NCBI RefSeq assembly: GCF_031202265.1 | Contig: NZ_CP100604.1 | Coordinates: 4,942,501-5,006,500, forward strand | DNA from: Bradyrhizobium sp. Ash2021 | Lineage (GTDB): Bacteria > Pseudomonadota > Alphaproteobacteria > Rhizobiales > Xanthobacteraceae | Length of the DNA: 64,000 bases | Direction: 5' to 3' | In this document: one piece after another, positions 51,149 through 59,671 of the stretch | Numbering within the stretch: position 1 is the first letter of the stretch | Layout: each line of letters opens with the position of its first letter | The notes under the pieces: model-generated | The model's database searches: none | The model's input: only the letters and a program-made list of their open reading frames with translations | What the model was told of the DNA's origin: nothing | Made by a program: the position numbers and the translations under genes

Positions 51149-51807
51149 GCCGCCGCCCGATCTTCCTTGTCCGCACCACGCGCAACGATCTTCAAAGCAT
51201 CATCCCGTAGCGGTCGCTGCAACGCTTTCGCTTCATCCCACGGCGCGCGTAGCCACCCGTCGCGGTCCTCATCGGTCGTCAAGATCACCGGCATGGCCTT
51301 GGGGTGGATCGGTTCGACGACCGCGTTCGGTGAGGTCGTGAGGAAACCATAAACGAGGTGAGGGCCGGGGATCGGCTTGGATTTCGTGCCACGGTCGCCC
51401 TTGAACTCGGTCCAAATGCCGGCGAAGGCGCAGAGCGGCCGATCGTCGTTCAGCGCGAACCAGACCACGTCTTTCTTTTTCGTCTCCGGGTTCGGCTCCG
51501 GTGCATATTCGGCGAAGCTGTTGAAGGGCACCAGGCAGCGGTTCCCCGGCTTCAGCCAGCCCCGCCAATGCGGCGAGGAGGTGTTGCGGATGTTGGTGAC
51601 AGGCGGTCCGCCGGTCCTCGGAGGCGGCGGCATTCCCCAACGCATCAAGATCATCTCGCGCTCATCGCCTGCATTGCGGATTACGGGCGCGGGATAGTCC
51701 GGAAAAACGCCGGGCATCGGGGGCAGGTTGCCGACGTAACGATTGATCACGCGGAAGAGGGCGCGGATGGCCTCCTGGTTCGTGGTGATCGAATAGAGAT
51801 TGCACAT
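51145..51807 (-). CDS. SRAP protein (YedK/HMCES-type), copy E, intact
   Basis: The 220 residues include Cys2 (MCNLYSI), Asn75 (TNIRN), Glu100 (FAEY) and His168 (IHPKAMP), the set used to crosslink and shield abasic sites in single-stranded [12 protein letters not shown] and [19 protein letters not shown] are also family blocks. It is nine bases downstream of an FEDP-like gene and overlaps the DRPF gene by four bases, so it is the third gene of a compact four-gene operon (52535 to 50894). No LexA-box-like site was clear upstream. Confidence 0.94.
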   Translation of the reverse strand: MCNLYSITTNQEAIRALFRVINRYVGNLPPMPGVFPDYPAPVIRNAGDEREMILMRWGMPPPPRTGGPPVTNIRNTSSPHWRGWLKPGNRCLVPFNSFAEYAPEPNPETKKKDVVWFALNDDRPLCAFAGIWTEFKGDRGTKSKPIPGPHLVYGFLTTSPNAVVEPIHPKAMPVILTTDEDRDGWLRAPWDEAKALQRPLRDDALKIVARGADKEDRAAA

Positions 51808-51816
51808 GCTGTGGTC

Positions 51817-52074
51817 CTAAGGATGGGCGTTCGCATCGTCCGAACAATCGGCGAGGCGTCCGCCTGCTCGGATGCACGCTCGGTATAACCACGGTTCAAC
51901 GTAATCGACGACCTGCAGCAGGGCCTCGGTCGCGTTTCGCCAAGGTGTGGCGTTCTGCTTCGCCTTCGGCAGCGATTGGAAATATTCGCCCGCGTCCATC
52001 AGTGTGACGAGCTGGCGGCCGTTCGGTAGCGGGATCGGATCGAAGAACTCGCGCTGCCATCCCGCTTTGGCCAT
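51817..52074 (-). CDS. FEDP-family variant with a different C-terminus (85 aa)
   Basis: MAKAGWQREFFDPIPLPNGR has the FEDP N-terminus and LVTLMDAGEYFQSLPKAKQN with WRNATEALLQVV. The end then changes to DYVEPWLYRACIRAGGR and lacks the KRKLKRD tail. It starts by one-base overlap with the PELTRR stop (TGATG at 52074). The altered end may be a natural variant or the result of a frameshift. Confidence 0.65.
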   Translation of the reverse strand: MAKAGWQREFFDPIPLPNGRQLVTLMDAGEYFQSLPKAKQNATPWRNATEALLQVVDYVEPWLYRACIRAGGRLADCSDDANAHP

Positions 52075-52535
52075 CAGCGCCGGATGCCGTCGACCTGATG
52101 CGCGGTCGTTATGTGCGGAACATGCACGAGCGTGTGCTCGAGCCGGTGGCTGTCGAACGTCTCGCCGCAGGGGCAGCGCATCATGCTGTTGGGCCGCTGC
52201 GATGAAAAGCGCTCGCCGCGTTCCCACATGGCGTATTTTCGCGTCGTCCAGTCGCGCTGATCGCGGTACGCCTTGAAATCGGGCTCGGTTCGGTTCGATA
52301 GAAACACGTTCCAAGCGGCTTCGAATTCGGAGCGAGCCAGGTCGAAGGTTTCCGCGGTACCGCTCCGGATTTCGCCGGGCTGCGAGCCGGGATAAAAGCC
52401 GGCCATCCATTCCCGCTGATCGGTTTCGACCGGGCATCCATTGCGCCGCGCGATCGTGCCGGCGTGCACATCACCGAAATAGACGTGCCAGCAGTCGGAG
52501 CGTTCCGCATAACGGCGGCGGGTGAGTTCTGGCAT
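52074..52535 (-). CDS. PELTRR-family small protein, copy 2
   Basis: The 153-residue protein MPELTRRRYAERSDCWHVYF matches copy 1 (23571-23924) through GDVHAGTIA, GFYPGSQPGE, FEAAWNVFLSNRTEPDFKAY and RDQRDWTTRKYAMWERGERF. It then has an extra C-terminal part with CPCGETFDSHRLEHTLVHVP (two Cys and several His), a possible metal site. It heads the SRAP operon. The function is unknown. Confidence 0.72.
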   Translation of the reverse strand: MPELTRRRYAERSDCWHVYFGDVHAGTIARRNGCPVETDQREWMAGFYPGSQPGEIRSGTAETFDLARSEFEAAWNVFLSNRTEPDFKAYRDQRDWTTRKYAMWERGERFSSQRPNSMMRCPCGETFDSHRLEHTLVHVPHITTAHQVDGIRR

Positions 52536-52655
52536 GCCGGCATCAAAGCGCGGCGCCGGCCGTTAAGCAATCGCACCAGATGTTGGGGCAGAAAACTGGT
52601 CCGACCCGCCGCCGGTTCTGGGTTGAGACACGGCAGCGGATCGCGCAGCGCGCGA

Positions 52656-52835
52656 CTATTCGACTTTCTTCAATACGGCAATCGCGAAGACCTTCATGCT
52701 CTCTTTGGAGCCATCGAACCAAACGCAGTTCGCTCCCTGGCCGATCCCCGGGTAGGTGCCCATCTTTTGGACCGACATTTTCGGACCGCCAGACTTCAAC
52801 TGGACCACATCTCCCGCTTTAATCTCGTCTGCCAT
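52656..52835 (-). CDS. DUF2158-family (YodC-like) small protein
   Basis: The 59-residue protein MADEIKAGDVVQLKSGGPKM continues SVQKMGTYPGIGQGANCVWF and ends VFAIAVLKKVE. The pattern 'F/I-x-x-GDVVxLKSGGPxM' and 'C-x-WF-x-x-x-x-x-x-x-x-F' is that of DUF2158, a small beta protein. GGGGAAGAA precedes ATG 52835. The function is unknown. Confidence 0.8.
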   Translation of the reverse strand: MADEIKAGDVVQLKSGGPKMSVQKMGTYPGIGQGANCVWFDGSKESMKVFAIAVLKKVE

Positions 52836-53061
52836 TTCTTCCCCACAGATCGCGCTGATTCGCGATTCGCTGGAGGATGACACGCCTGACGCGTGTGCAG
52901 CAGAAAATACTCGCTTATCCCGGTTATTCACGGAGCGGCTCAATACTCTTCGCCTGCACGAAGCTGAGGCGAGATATCGCGGCCGGGTCGGCAGATGCTT
53001 TATTCGGCGCTAGTTTTGACAATGCGCGCGGCGTGAGCGCACGAGCGGCGAGTGAGCCCCT

Positions 53062-53454
53062 CTAGATCTTGAGGCCAGTTCGCTCTTCGATTTGTTTTTT
53101 TATAAATCCCTTAGCAAGTTCTTTGATTATTTCGACGGTCCAACTTCCAATCCCGTCCGCGGTGTCTTTCGTCAATCGCCACACCTCATCATTCTTAATG
53201 GAGTCGAGCAGATCATGACCTTCCCAGGTCAAGCCAGCAAACCTAAGTCGATTGTCCATGCCGTTTTTGCCCGGGGAATTAAACATACCTTTTTGCTGCA
53301 ATAGGCCTAGATGATAGTTGATCTGATTGACGTCCCGCCCGGGAATGCCAACGCCCTCGGTCGACCCGTCGATCAACATGATCTGGCCAGGCCAAATTTC
53401 AAGTGCCTCGAGGCGAAGCAACAGGGTACGGATCAACTCCATGTCTCTTTTCAT
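53062..53454 (-). CDS. DUF2513-family protein
   Basis: The 130-residue protein MKRDMELIRTLLLRLEALEI has the DUF2513 pattern: an N-terminal MKRDMELIR-x-LL, VNQINYHLGLLQQKGMF with a winged-helix look, LTWEGHDLLDSIKNDEVW, and a C-terminal amphipathic segment (VEIIKELAKGFIKKQIEERT). Such proteins are small, probably DNA-binding, and often in phages and islands. A lower GC content supports recent acquisition. Confidence 0.82.
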   Translation of the reverse strand: MKRDMELIRTLLLRLEALEIWPGQIMLIDGSTEGVGIPGRDVNQINYHLGLLQQKGMFNSPGKNGMDNRLRFAGLTWEGHDLLDSIKNDEVWRLTKDTADGIGSWTVEIIKELAKGFIKKQIEERTGLKI

Positions 53455-53541
53455 TGCGGCACCCCGGTTCTCTCAATTGGCAATTTTCGACGCCATTGAT
53501 CGGTTTGATGCGGGCATCAGCGGTGCATAATCAATAGCTGC

Positions 53542-53829
53542 TCAAACCCGGACGTTCGGATCGTCGTAAGGGAGTCCGCGTTCCGTCACCTGCAGGTATT
53601 CACGGACGGCCGATGCCTTGCTGACGAGATCGCGAATTCGGCTGGCGTAATGGTGTTCATGCGAGTTCACGCTTTTGACGTCTCGCATATAGTCGCCCAT
53701 TGCCTCGGCACTAAAAGCCGGATTCTCAACAACCTCATGAAGACAGCGGAAAAACCGCTTGTCATCGAGGGGATGCGACGTGTGCCAGGTTTCGACGCGA
53801 AGGAAGGTATCGAAGATTTCGTATTTCAT
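53542..53829 (-). CDS. Hypothetical protein (95 aa), second gene of a pair
   Basis: MKYEIFDTFLRVETWHTSHP continues DDKRFFRCLHEVVENPAFSA, then MRDVKSVNSHEHHYASRIRD and an end with LQVTERGLPYDDP. It has several His and acidic residues and looks helical. Its start is four bases after the previous gene's stop. The family was not recognised. Confidence 0.6.
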   Translation of the reverse strand: MKYEIFDTFLRVETWHTSHPLDDKRFFRCLHEVVENPAFSAEAMGDYMRDVKSVNSHEHHYASRIRDLVSKASAVREYLQVTERGLPYDDPNVRV

Positions 53830-53833
53830 GTGA

Positions 53834-54052
53834 TCATACCAGCCGTTTTACAATTGCGCATCCGCGCGTTCGAGCACGTTCGAAAACTCGCGCGAGCTCC
53901 GGATCGTCATCGAGCGCGGAGCGTTCATTGAACTTCTCGTCCTCACGCCAACGGGCACCCGGCATTGGTTCTGGCAAATTCGCTGGATCTTCCGCATAGG
54001 CGACTTGGTTTGTAACGCGGCCAAAGTCCAAGCCTTCCAAGAATTTTCGCAT
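53834..54052 (-). CDS. Hypothetical protein (72 aa), first gene of a pair
   Basis: MRKFLEGLDFGRVTNQVAYA continues EDPANLPEPMPGARWREDEK and ends RGCAIVKRLV. It is an acidic, helical protein. The close spacing to the gene at 53542 indicates an operon, which could be a two-protein unit, but no toxin-antitoxin motif is visible. Confidence 0.55.
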   Translation of the reverse strand: MRKFLEGLDFGRVTNQVAYAEDPANLPEPMPGARWREDEKFNERSALDDDPELARVFERARTRGCAIVKRLV

Positions 54053-54236
54053 TACTTGCCCTTCTACAGCGATTCGCGATCAGGTTGCACCATTGCATGA
54101 CAGCTTCGGGGTGGGAGTCGCAGGTCCGTTTCGTGAGCGGAAACTTGAGCGGGATCCCGCCGGCAGCCAGATGCTTTACCCGGCGCTAGTCTTGTCAATG
54201 CGTTAGCTTGTCGTGAATTTTGAGCAGGTAAGGCTT

Positions 54237-54650
54237 TTAGCTTGCGGCTTTTTTTACCGCCCCCACCAAGAGCTCTTTGAAGCGCGCAGTTGTGTCTGGA
54301 TCAGAGATCTTGCCGAGCTCATTCCCGCCGTAGCCGCCGTGGGTGACGGTACCGAGCGTTCCATCAAGAGCAATTTTAAAAATGATCGTTTGCCCGTTGC
54401 CCCGCGCCTGTACGGTAACGTTATAGACGCCGGGTTGGGCATTCATGCTCTGGGTTTGCCCCCCGATGTCCTTTAAGGCTTCATCAGTGTCTTTTAGTAT
54501 AGGATAATACACCTGTTTTTCCCAGCTTCGAACGTCCGCTGTCCACTTTTGCAGTTGCTCTTGGCGCTCTGTGGCGTGCTGTTCTTTATTCTTCTCTTTC
54601 GCGTCCTTCTCCGCTTGGGTTTCGGAAATTGCTTTTTTGAACTCGTTCAT
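54237..54650 (-). CDS. Hypothetical protein with coiled coil and beta domain
   Basis: The 137-residue protein MNEFKKAISETQAEKDAKEK has a long charged helix (residues 5-45), then a domain with VYNVTVQARGNGQTIIFKIA and GTVTHGGYGGNELGKISDPD. ATG 54650 is eight bases after AGGAGG; the ATG at 54656 is too close. The cytoplasmic location is inferred from the lack of a signal. The function is unknown. Confidence 0.55.
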   Translation of the reverse strand: MNEFKKAISETQAEKDAKEKNKEQHATERQEQLQKWTADVRSWEKQVYYPILKDTDEALKDIGGQTQSMNAQPGVYNVTVQARGNGQTIIFKIALDGTLGTVTHGGYGGNELGKISDPDTTARFKELLVGAVKKAAS

Positions 54651-54687
54651 AGTCATCCCTCCTTGGCAAAACTTGTTCGCGCGCACG

Positions 54688-54786
54688 TCACCCGAAATAA
54701 AACGCAGGCTTTCCATTGACTGTGTAAACCCAATCCTCCGCGACATAGTATTCGGCCTTGCCGCTTTTGATGTCATGCCACCGGCC
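54688..54786 (-). pseudogene. Fragment of a small beta-repeat protein
   Basis: The complement reads WHDIKSGKAEYYVAEDWVYT and VNGKPAFYFG then stop, but no start codon is present upstream in this frame. Confidence 0.4.
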
Positions 54787-54807
54787 GGCTCATTACAGGA
54801 ACAGGAA

Positions 54808-54836
54808 TTGGCTCACCCGACAACCCGGTGAGCCAA
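54808..54836. terminator. Perfect 10-base stem-loop
   Basis: TTGGCTCACC (54808-54817) pairs with GGTGAGCCAA (54827-54836) around a 9-base loop. Confidence 0.55.
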
Positions 54837-54878
54837 AATGACGAGCAAGACATTGAAATTGTTAGGATAGGAAAATGA

Positions 54879-55511
54879 AGTGGCGATCCCAGCAGAACTA
54901 GCACAGCGGCGGAAATCAACAAGTTAGACTGGCAAACCGGCACAAGCGCTGCCATTGAACCCAAAGGCATTTCCGCAGAGCTGGCAAACGTCATCGAAGG
55001 CCAACAGCTCGGTGTGGTCGGCCGCGCCATCTATGACACCATCAATACCTGTTCCGACATTCATCATCTGGACGAGGCCGCCCGGCTGCTCTGGAAGGGT
55101 TATGGCGAGGGGGCAATCGGCGATGCAGAGGCGACCTACCTTTCGTCCTGTATTGACCGCCGCCGTCCCATGGGCCGCCGCACTGCGCCTGGACACACCA
55201 CCCAGCCTGGACGGCTCAATGGCCGAATAATGGGTCGGTTCGCGTCCCGGCAGCGCCAGCGGTCTCCGGATCGCAAGGCGTCACGCGACCGTCGCCGGAT
55301 GCTGGGCGGTTCCAGCGCGCTCCCTGACAACCTGCGTCACCACTACACGGAAGGGCAGCGCGCCGTCCTGTGCATCGTTGCTGGCGAGGTCAGGGTGGTC
55401 CGTTTTCACCCGCGATGCCCTTGGCTCGGTGACGGCGGATTGATTGAGTACCGGCCCGCAATGATCTTGGCATCCGGCGACAATTCCGTCGCGCCGCTTT
55501 CTCGACCGTGA
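54879..55511 (+). pseudogene. Helix-turn-helix replication-type gene, deleted C-terminus
   Basis: The frame encodes AIEPKGISAELANVIEGQQL, GRAIYDTINTCSDIHHLDEA, a linker, then NLRHHYTEGQRAVLCIVAGE, the start of a DNA-binding domain. The rest of that domain is gone, replaced by the beginning of an ATPase gene in a different frame. No ATG is at the 5' edge (open from 54879). The pattern matches a replication-associated protein of rhizobial integrated elements. A deletion near 55400 probably fused it to the ATPase. Confidence 0.6.
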
Positions 55512-56625
55512 TCGGCATTATTGTCGGGGCGCAGTCGGAGCCACCGTTGCCGCAGGCGGTCGCGCGAAGACGACGCGCTCCAATTATGAGGCCATCTCCT
55601 TCTGTCTTGGCCGCGACCTCGCCACCGGTGAGAAAACTCCCGAGGGACCGCTGCGGGTCCTGCTCTTGAACGGGGAGGAGGACCAGGATGAACTCGACCG
55701 GCGCGTCGCAGCCACCTGCCAGCACTACGGCGTAAAGGAAACAGATTTGGCCGGTCGACTGTTTGTTCAGAGCGTCCGCGACAACCCGCTGAGGATCGCG
55801 AAACTTCCCAAGGGCTCAGCCCAGGCCGAGGTCGATGCGGCGATCATGGAGAAGATCGAGACCCTCATCACGGCGCGCAACATTGACGTCTTCATGGTCG
55901 ACCCGCTGATCTCGTTTCATGCCGTAACCGAGAACAGCAATGAGCAGATGGATGTTGTCATCAAGCAAGGGTTCGGCGTCATTGCGCGGCGGACACGGAC
56001 CGCCTGCGAGGTCTTCCACCATCCCGGCAAGCCCAAGCAGGGCCAGGCCGATACCGCCGTCGAAGACGGACGCGGTGCCTCGGCAATCCTTTGGGCCGTC
56101 CGTTCAGCCAGGGTGCTGAACTTCATGTCGCCCGATGAAGCCAAGAAACTCGGCATCCCCGGTGATGAGCGTCGGACCTATATCAGGATCGCCAACGGAA
56201 AGGCCAACATGGGCCAGGTCGGCAAGGCAAAATGGATGCGCCTGGTCATCGAACGACTGCCCAATGGCGACGAGGTTGCCGTCTCCAGTTCATGGACGCC
56301 GCCAAACCCCTTCGACGGCGTCGCAACACGCGACATGGAACTGGCGGAAAAACTGGCGGCAACTGGAGAATACCGCGCCGATAGCCGCTCACCAAAGTGG
56401 TTCGGGTATGCCATCGCCGAGCATCTGCACATCACCGTCTCCTATGGCGCGGACAACGACCCGAAAGACGTCGCGCGTCTCAGCGCAATCATAAAAACGT
56501 GGATCACGAACAAGGTTCTGCGCATCGAGACGCGCAAGGACAGCCAGAGCAGAGACCGCGAGTTCATCGTGCGCGGCAGCAAGCCTGAAACCATCGAGAG
56601 CATGGAAGACGATGAAATAATGTAA
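55465..56625 (+). CDS. RepA-like AAA/RecA-fold ATPase (N-terminus disrupted)
   Basis: An open frame from 55465 gives RRFLDRDRHYCRGAVGAT, a Walker A at VAAGGRAKTTRSNYEAIS (about 55546-55599), the block RVLLLNGEEDQDELDRRVAA, a Walker B-like IDVFMVDPLIS, and FHHPGKPKQG. These mark the AAA_25/RepA-type hexameric ATPase family of phage and plasmid replication. No ATG lies at the front and an in-frame stop is at 55462-55464, so the start was probably lost in the deletion. The only in-frame start, TTG 55666, lies past Walker A. The ATPase is therefore probably not made intact. Confidence 0.65.
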   Translation, partial: SWHPATIPSRRFLDRDRHYCRGAVGATVAAGGRAKTTRSNYEAISFCLGRDLATGEKTPEGPLRVLLLNGEEDQDELDRRVAATCQHYGVKETDLAGRLFVQSVRDNPLRIAKLPKGSAQAEVDAAIMEKIETLITARNIDVFMVDPLISFHAVTENSNEQMDVVIKQGFGVIARRTRTACEVFHHPGKPKQGQADTAVEDGRGASAILWAVRSARVLNFMSPDEAKKLGIPGDERRTYIRIANGKANMGQVGKAKWMRLVIERLPNGDEVAVSSSWTPPNPFDGVATRDMELAEKLAATGEYRADSRSPKWFGYAIAEHLHITVSYGADNDPKDVARLSAIIKTWITNKVLRIETRKDSQSRDREFIVRGSKPETIESMEDDEIM

Positions 56626-56818
56626 CTGGAGAACAACTGGAGAGAACTGGAGGGCCAGACAGCTTGAGGTCCAACACTTTCCTCCAGTCTCCAGTTCCGC
56701 CAGTCCCCTTAGGGACGGCGGACTGGAGTGGAGGATTGGACCGGCCGGTAAAACCATCGATCCTCATCAATCATCACGGTGATCTTGCGCTCGAAAGAAA
56801 CAGGCTTAGGTTGGCGCG

Positions 56819-57181
56819 ATGAGCGACTCCGCGACCAGCACCTCAGATCGAGACAGCAAGTCAGGCCGATTTCTAAGCGGATGCAAACCGGGGCCGGGCC
56901 GGAGGGTTGGTTCGCGCAATGCCCTCTCTGAAAGTTTTGTCGCCGATCTCAAAAACTGCTGGGAGCTGCATGGGCGCGACGCTCTGGATCGCGTCGCACG
57001 AGATCAGCCGGAAGTGCTGCTCAAGGTGATCGCATCGCTGATGCCTCGCGACGTCAACTTGAGCTTTTCGGTCGATGCGTCCGAGTTCGCCAGTCGATTC
57101 CGGACCGCGACTGAGTTGCTGGGCAACAGCCCCGAGCCACCGCGCCTGCGTCGTCCTCTTCGGGTTATCAATCATGATTGA
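56819..57181 (+). CDS. GRPxGS/DUF5681-like small element protein
   Basis: The 120-residue protein has a Ser/Asp-rich start, then GRFLSGCKPGPGRRVGSRNA (about 17-36), the 'F-x-x-G-x-x-x-GPGRPxGS' pattern of DUF5681-type proteins. A helical block ESFVADLKNCWELHGRDALD and RVARDQPEVLLKVIASLMPR follows. It overlaps the next gene by eight bases. It is related in position and pattern to the gene at 1442. Confidence 0.62.
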   Translation: MSDSATSTSDRDSKSGRFLSGCKPGPGRRVGSRNALSESFVADLKNCWELHGRDALDRVARDQPEVLLKVIASLMPRDVNLSFSVDASEFASRFRTATELLGNSPEPPRLRRPLRVINHD

Positions 57182-57476
57182 CGCTGCGGACCTTGAGCGA
57201 TTGAAAGCGCTGGAGGGCACGGTGCCTGATACCGATGCCCTGCTGCCTCTCACGTCGATCCCGGAAATCATCGCCTACGTCGTCACGTCCTGCCGCGCGG
57301 ATGGCGCTGACGAGGGGGACATTGCCGAGTTGTTGGTTCGGGCCGCCGATCTGTCGCCGGATGCTGTACGACGCGCCGAGCGCGTTCTGAGGCCACTCGG
57401 ATACGCCCAGGTCTCCGACCGACTGAGGAAGATTGCGGGCAGGCGGCAACATAGTCTCGCGCCGCTCGAAAGTTGA
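57174..57476 (+). CDS. Hypothetical protein overlapping the GRPxGS-type gene
   Basis: The 100-residue protein MIDAADLERLKALEGTVPDT continues PEIIAYVVTSCRADGADEGD and ends ERVLRPLGYAQVSDRLRKIA. It is acidic and helical. The 8-base overlap suggests translational coupling. The family was not recognised; it probably belongs to the integrated element. Confidence 0.55.
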   Translation: MIDAADLERLKALEGTVPDTDALLPLTSIPEIIAYVVTSCRADGADEGDIAELLVRAADLSPDAVRRAERVLRPLGYAQVSDRLRKIAGRRQHSLAPLES

Positions 57477-58388
57477 TGGGGTTGCCCCAAAAACTTGGCC
57501 CGCCGTATGTGCAAACCGGTGCCGTGAAGCACGTAAGACGTTGAACTGCTTATCTGTTTATCTCAACATTAAGGGCCTTGGGCCAATGTTTGGGGCAATC
57601 AAGTAGAGCAAGACGTCACTGCAAGCCATCGCCGCCGACGCAGGTATCGCGCGTGCTTGCTCGCCGGCCGGGGTGATCGCCGCCGGGCTCGGTCTCGGAT
57701 TCTGTAACGGACCCTGTACTATGCCCGGCAGCACCTTCCATCGGGCCGCCGGCGACATTTCTATTCAGGCCTCGGCTCAAACGGGTCCCATCTCCCGGTT
57801 TTCCACGGGTCCCATCCCTTTCCGGAATTTTTTCACCAATTTTTACCTGGAGCCGCTGCGGAGCCCGCTGGCGCGTGCAAACTCTCTTGGCCGTCGGCGG
57901 TGTCGGGGATTTCAGAATAACGCATGGGCGGGCTTCCCTTGGCCCGGCGCGCTGCGCGTCCTCGCTGATCGTACCAGGCGCGAGCGGTTCGGCGGATGGG
58001 CAAACTGTTGAAGGAGTTTGATGGGCGGGGAAACAATAAGCATTTGGCGGGTAGGCGGGTCCATCGCTGCGGCCAAAGCATTGACCGGCGCGGGTGTTCT
58101 ATTACTTTTCGGTATTCTATGCAGGCGTCTCGATGAATGTCTCCTCTTGAGGCCGAAGCGGACATCACGACCCCAAAGTGCCACTTCTGCTTTTGGACCC
58201 AAAGCCGACGTCATCAACGCGGCCTGTGTCCGCTGTTGTACGCCAATGGCGATCGCGACAGCCCTGATTGCCTTTCGACGCCCAACTCCAAACCATCGAG
58301 TGGGGAACGAAGCGATCATCCGAATAACTCAAAATCGCCAAGTAAAATAAGAAAGAGCCGTCCACCGCGAGCGCAATGCAAAGCTCGA
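57477..58388. other. 900 bases without a supportable gene
   Basis: GGGTCCCATC occurs twice (near 57784 and 57808), and a GCGGACATC/AAGCCGACGTC block near 58130-58220 is of the intergenic repeat type. This may be the right edge of the accessory region. Confidence 0.35.
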
Positions 58389-58952
58389 CTAATGCCGTCC
58401 TGCTTCAGCCTCTTGTTCCGACTGCAAGATATGCGCTCGTGGCGCATAGAACGTCTTTTCGGCCACCTCGCTAAACAGCGGATCCTTCCGAATGATCAGG
58501 GTCGAAGCGATCTCCGTCCAATCTTGAGGCTCTAAAGCCTTGAGGGCGGCAGGAAAGAAATCACGATCTTCCATCATGATGTGGCACCGCTCGTGCTCTA
58601 TGAAATCGCGAACGATGGTATCCACATCTTGCCGAAGAATTTCACGGCCCGCGAGAACCCCATCAACCGCTTGCGCGGCGCGGCGCAAACGCTCGGCCCC
58701 TTTTTGGTGCTCAAGTGTGAGGTTACCCACCTTTGCAGCCGCAGCGGGATCACGAATTTTGAACTTGGCAAAGACTAAGTCTTCCAGAGGATGATGGTAC
58801 AAGTCCGGGTAAACTTCAAAATAGTTAATGATCGTGCGAATAACGTCATAGTCGGGACGGTCCCCGCGATCGAAGATCTCCAGTTCGCGCTCAAGGACAG
58901 CGAGCAGCGTCTCAATATTGCGATGCTCTTGACATAAGCGTTCAATGATCAT
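58389..58952 (-). CDS. Hemerythrin-like protein
   Basis: The 187-residue protein has the hemerythrin metal ligands in order: His10 (QEHRN), His54 and Glu57 (YHHPLED), His82 (EHQKG), His120 and His124 (EHERCH) and Glu128. The four-helix bundle binds a di-iron centre and may sense or store oxygen or nitric oxide. ATG 58952 follows GGAGG by five bases. It stands alone. Hemerythrin-domain proteins of this type are common in Bradyrhizobium. Confidence 0.88.
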   Translation of the reverse strand: MIIERLCQEHRNIETLLAVLERELEIFDRGDRPDYDVIRTIINYFEVYPDLYHHPLEDLVFAKFKIRDPAAAAKVGNLTLEHQKGAERLRRAAQAVDGVLAGREILRQDVDTIVRDFIEHERCHIMMEDRDFFPAALKALEPQDWTEIASTLIIRKDPLFSEVAEKTFYAPRAHILQSEQEAEAGRH

Positions 58953-59153
58953 CGCAGCCTCCAATGAAGCATTGACGAAACCAAATTAACGTGAAAACAG
59001 ACTGAGCTTCTTGCGCTAGATCAAACCCGGGCCGAACGGGGTGCCGCGGCAATTTCAATCTTCGAGCATGCCGAACCGCCCGCTGAGTCGGAGCGAGGCA
59101 GCCGATATTGCCGCTTACATCGGATCGCTTCGCAAATAGCGCGGGCAGCGATC

Positions 59154-59366
59154 TTACGACGAAAACTCGGCGTCAGTTACGTGAACGCGATCCGCATGAA
59201 GGGACCACTCCTTCACATTTTCGGTTTCACAAAACCTTAGCTTTGCCAAGTCCGCCGCGAGCGTTTTATTTCCAGCTTCGATTTCAAGCGAACGTTGGCA
59301 AATTTCAGCTTCATGCCCATTCGCGCCAAGAACATCCTTCATAAATCGAGCAACGTAGCGTGACAT
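59154..59366 (-). CDS. Small hypothetical protein (70 aa)
   Basis: MSRYVARFMKDVLGANGHEA continues EICQRSLEIEAGNKTLAADL and ends DRVHVTDAEFSS. GGGAGG lies six bases before ATG 59366. It is a short alpha/beta protein of a type often seen in Bradyrhizobium, with no known function. Confidence 0.6.
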   Translation of the reverse strand: MSRYVARFMKDVLGANGHEAEICQRSLEIEAGNKTLAADLAKLRFCETENVKEWSLHADRVHVTDAEFSS

Positions 59367-59671
59367 TGCAGCCTCCCGTGACCAGATTTCAACGATCATT
59401 GATGATGCAGATCGAACAATCACGTTTGAGCTAAATCAAACGGGCGCAAAAATGTCGAAGCGTTTTCGAGATTGGAGGCCCTTTGGCCGCCTAGCGCGGC
59501 TCCGGGCAGGCATGACAACACCTCGATCGTCGCCGTCGCACTGGCGGAACTGTCGCGGCCCGCTCCTTTGCCGAGGGACTACCGACTTATGGGCGGTGGA
59601 CTCCGCTAGATCAACCGTATGAGGGCGGCGCGCTCATTCATCCGGTGAACGCTGCTGCGATCACGCCGTGG
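59367..59671. other. Intergenic region without a supportable gene
   Basis: I see no gene, repeat or terminator that stands out. Confidence 0.35.
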
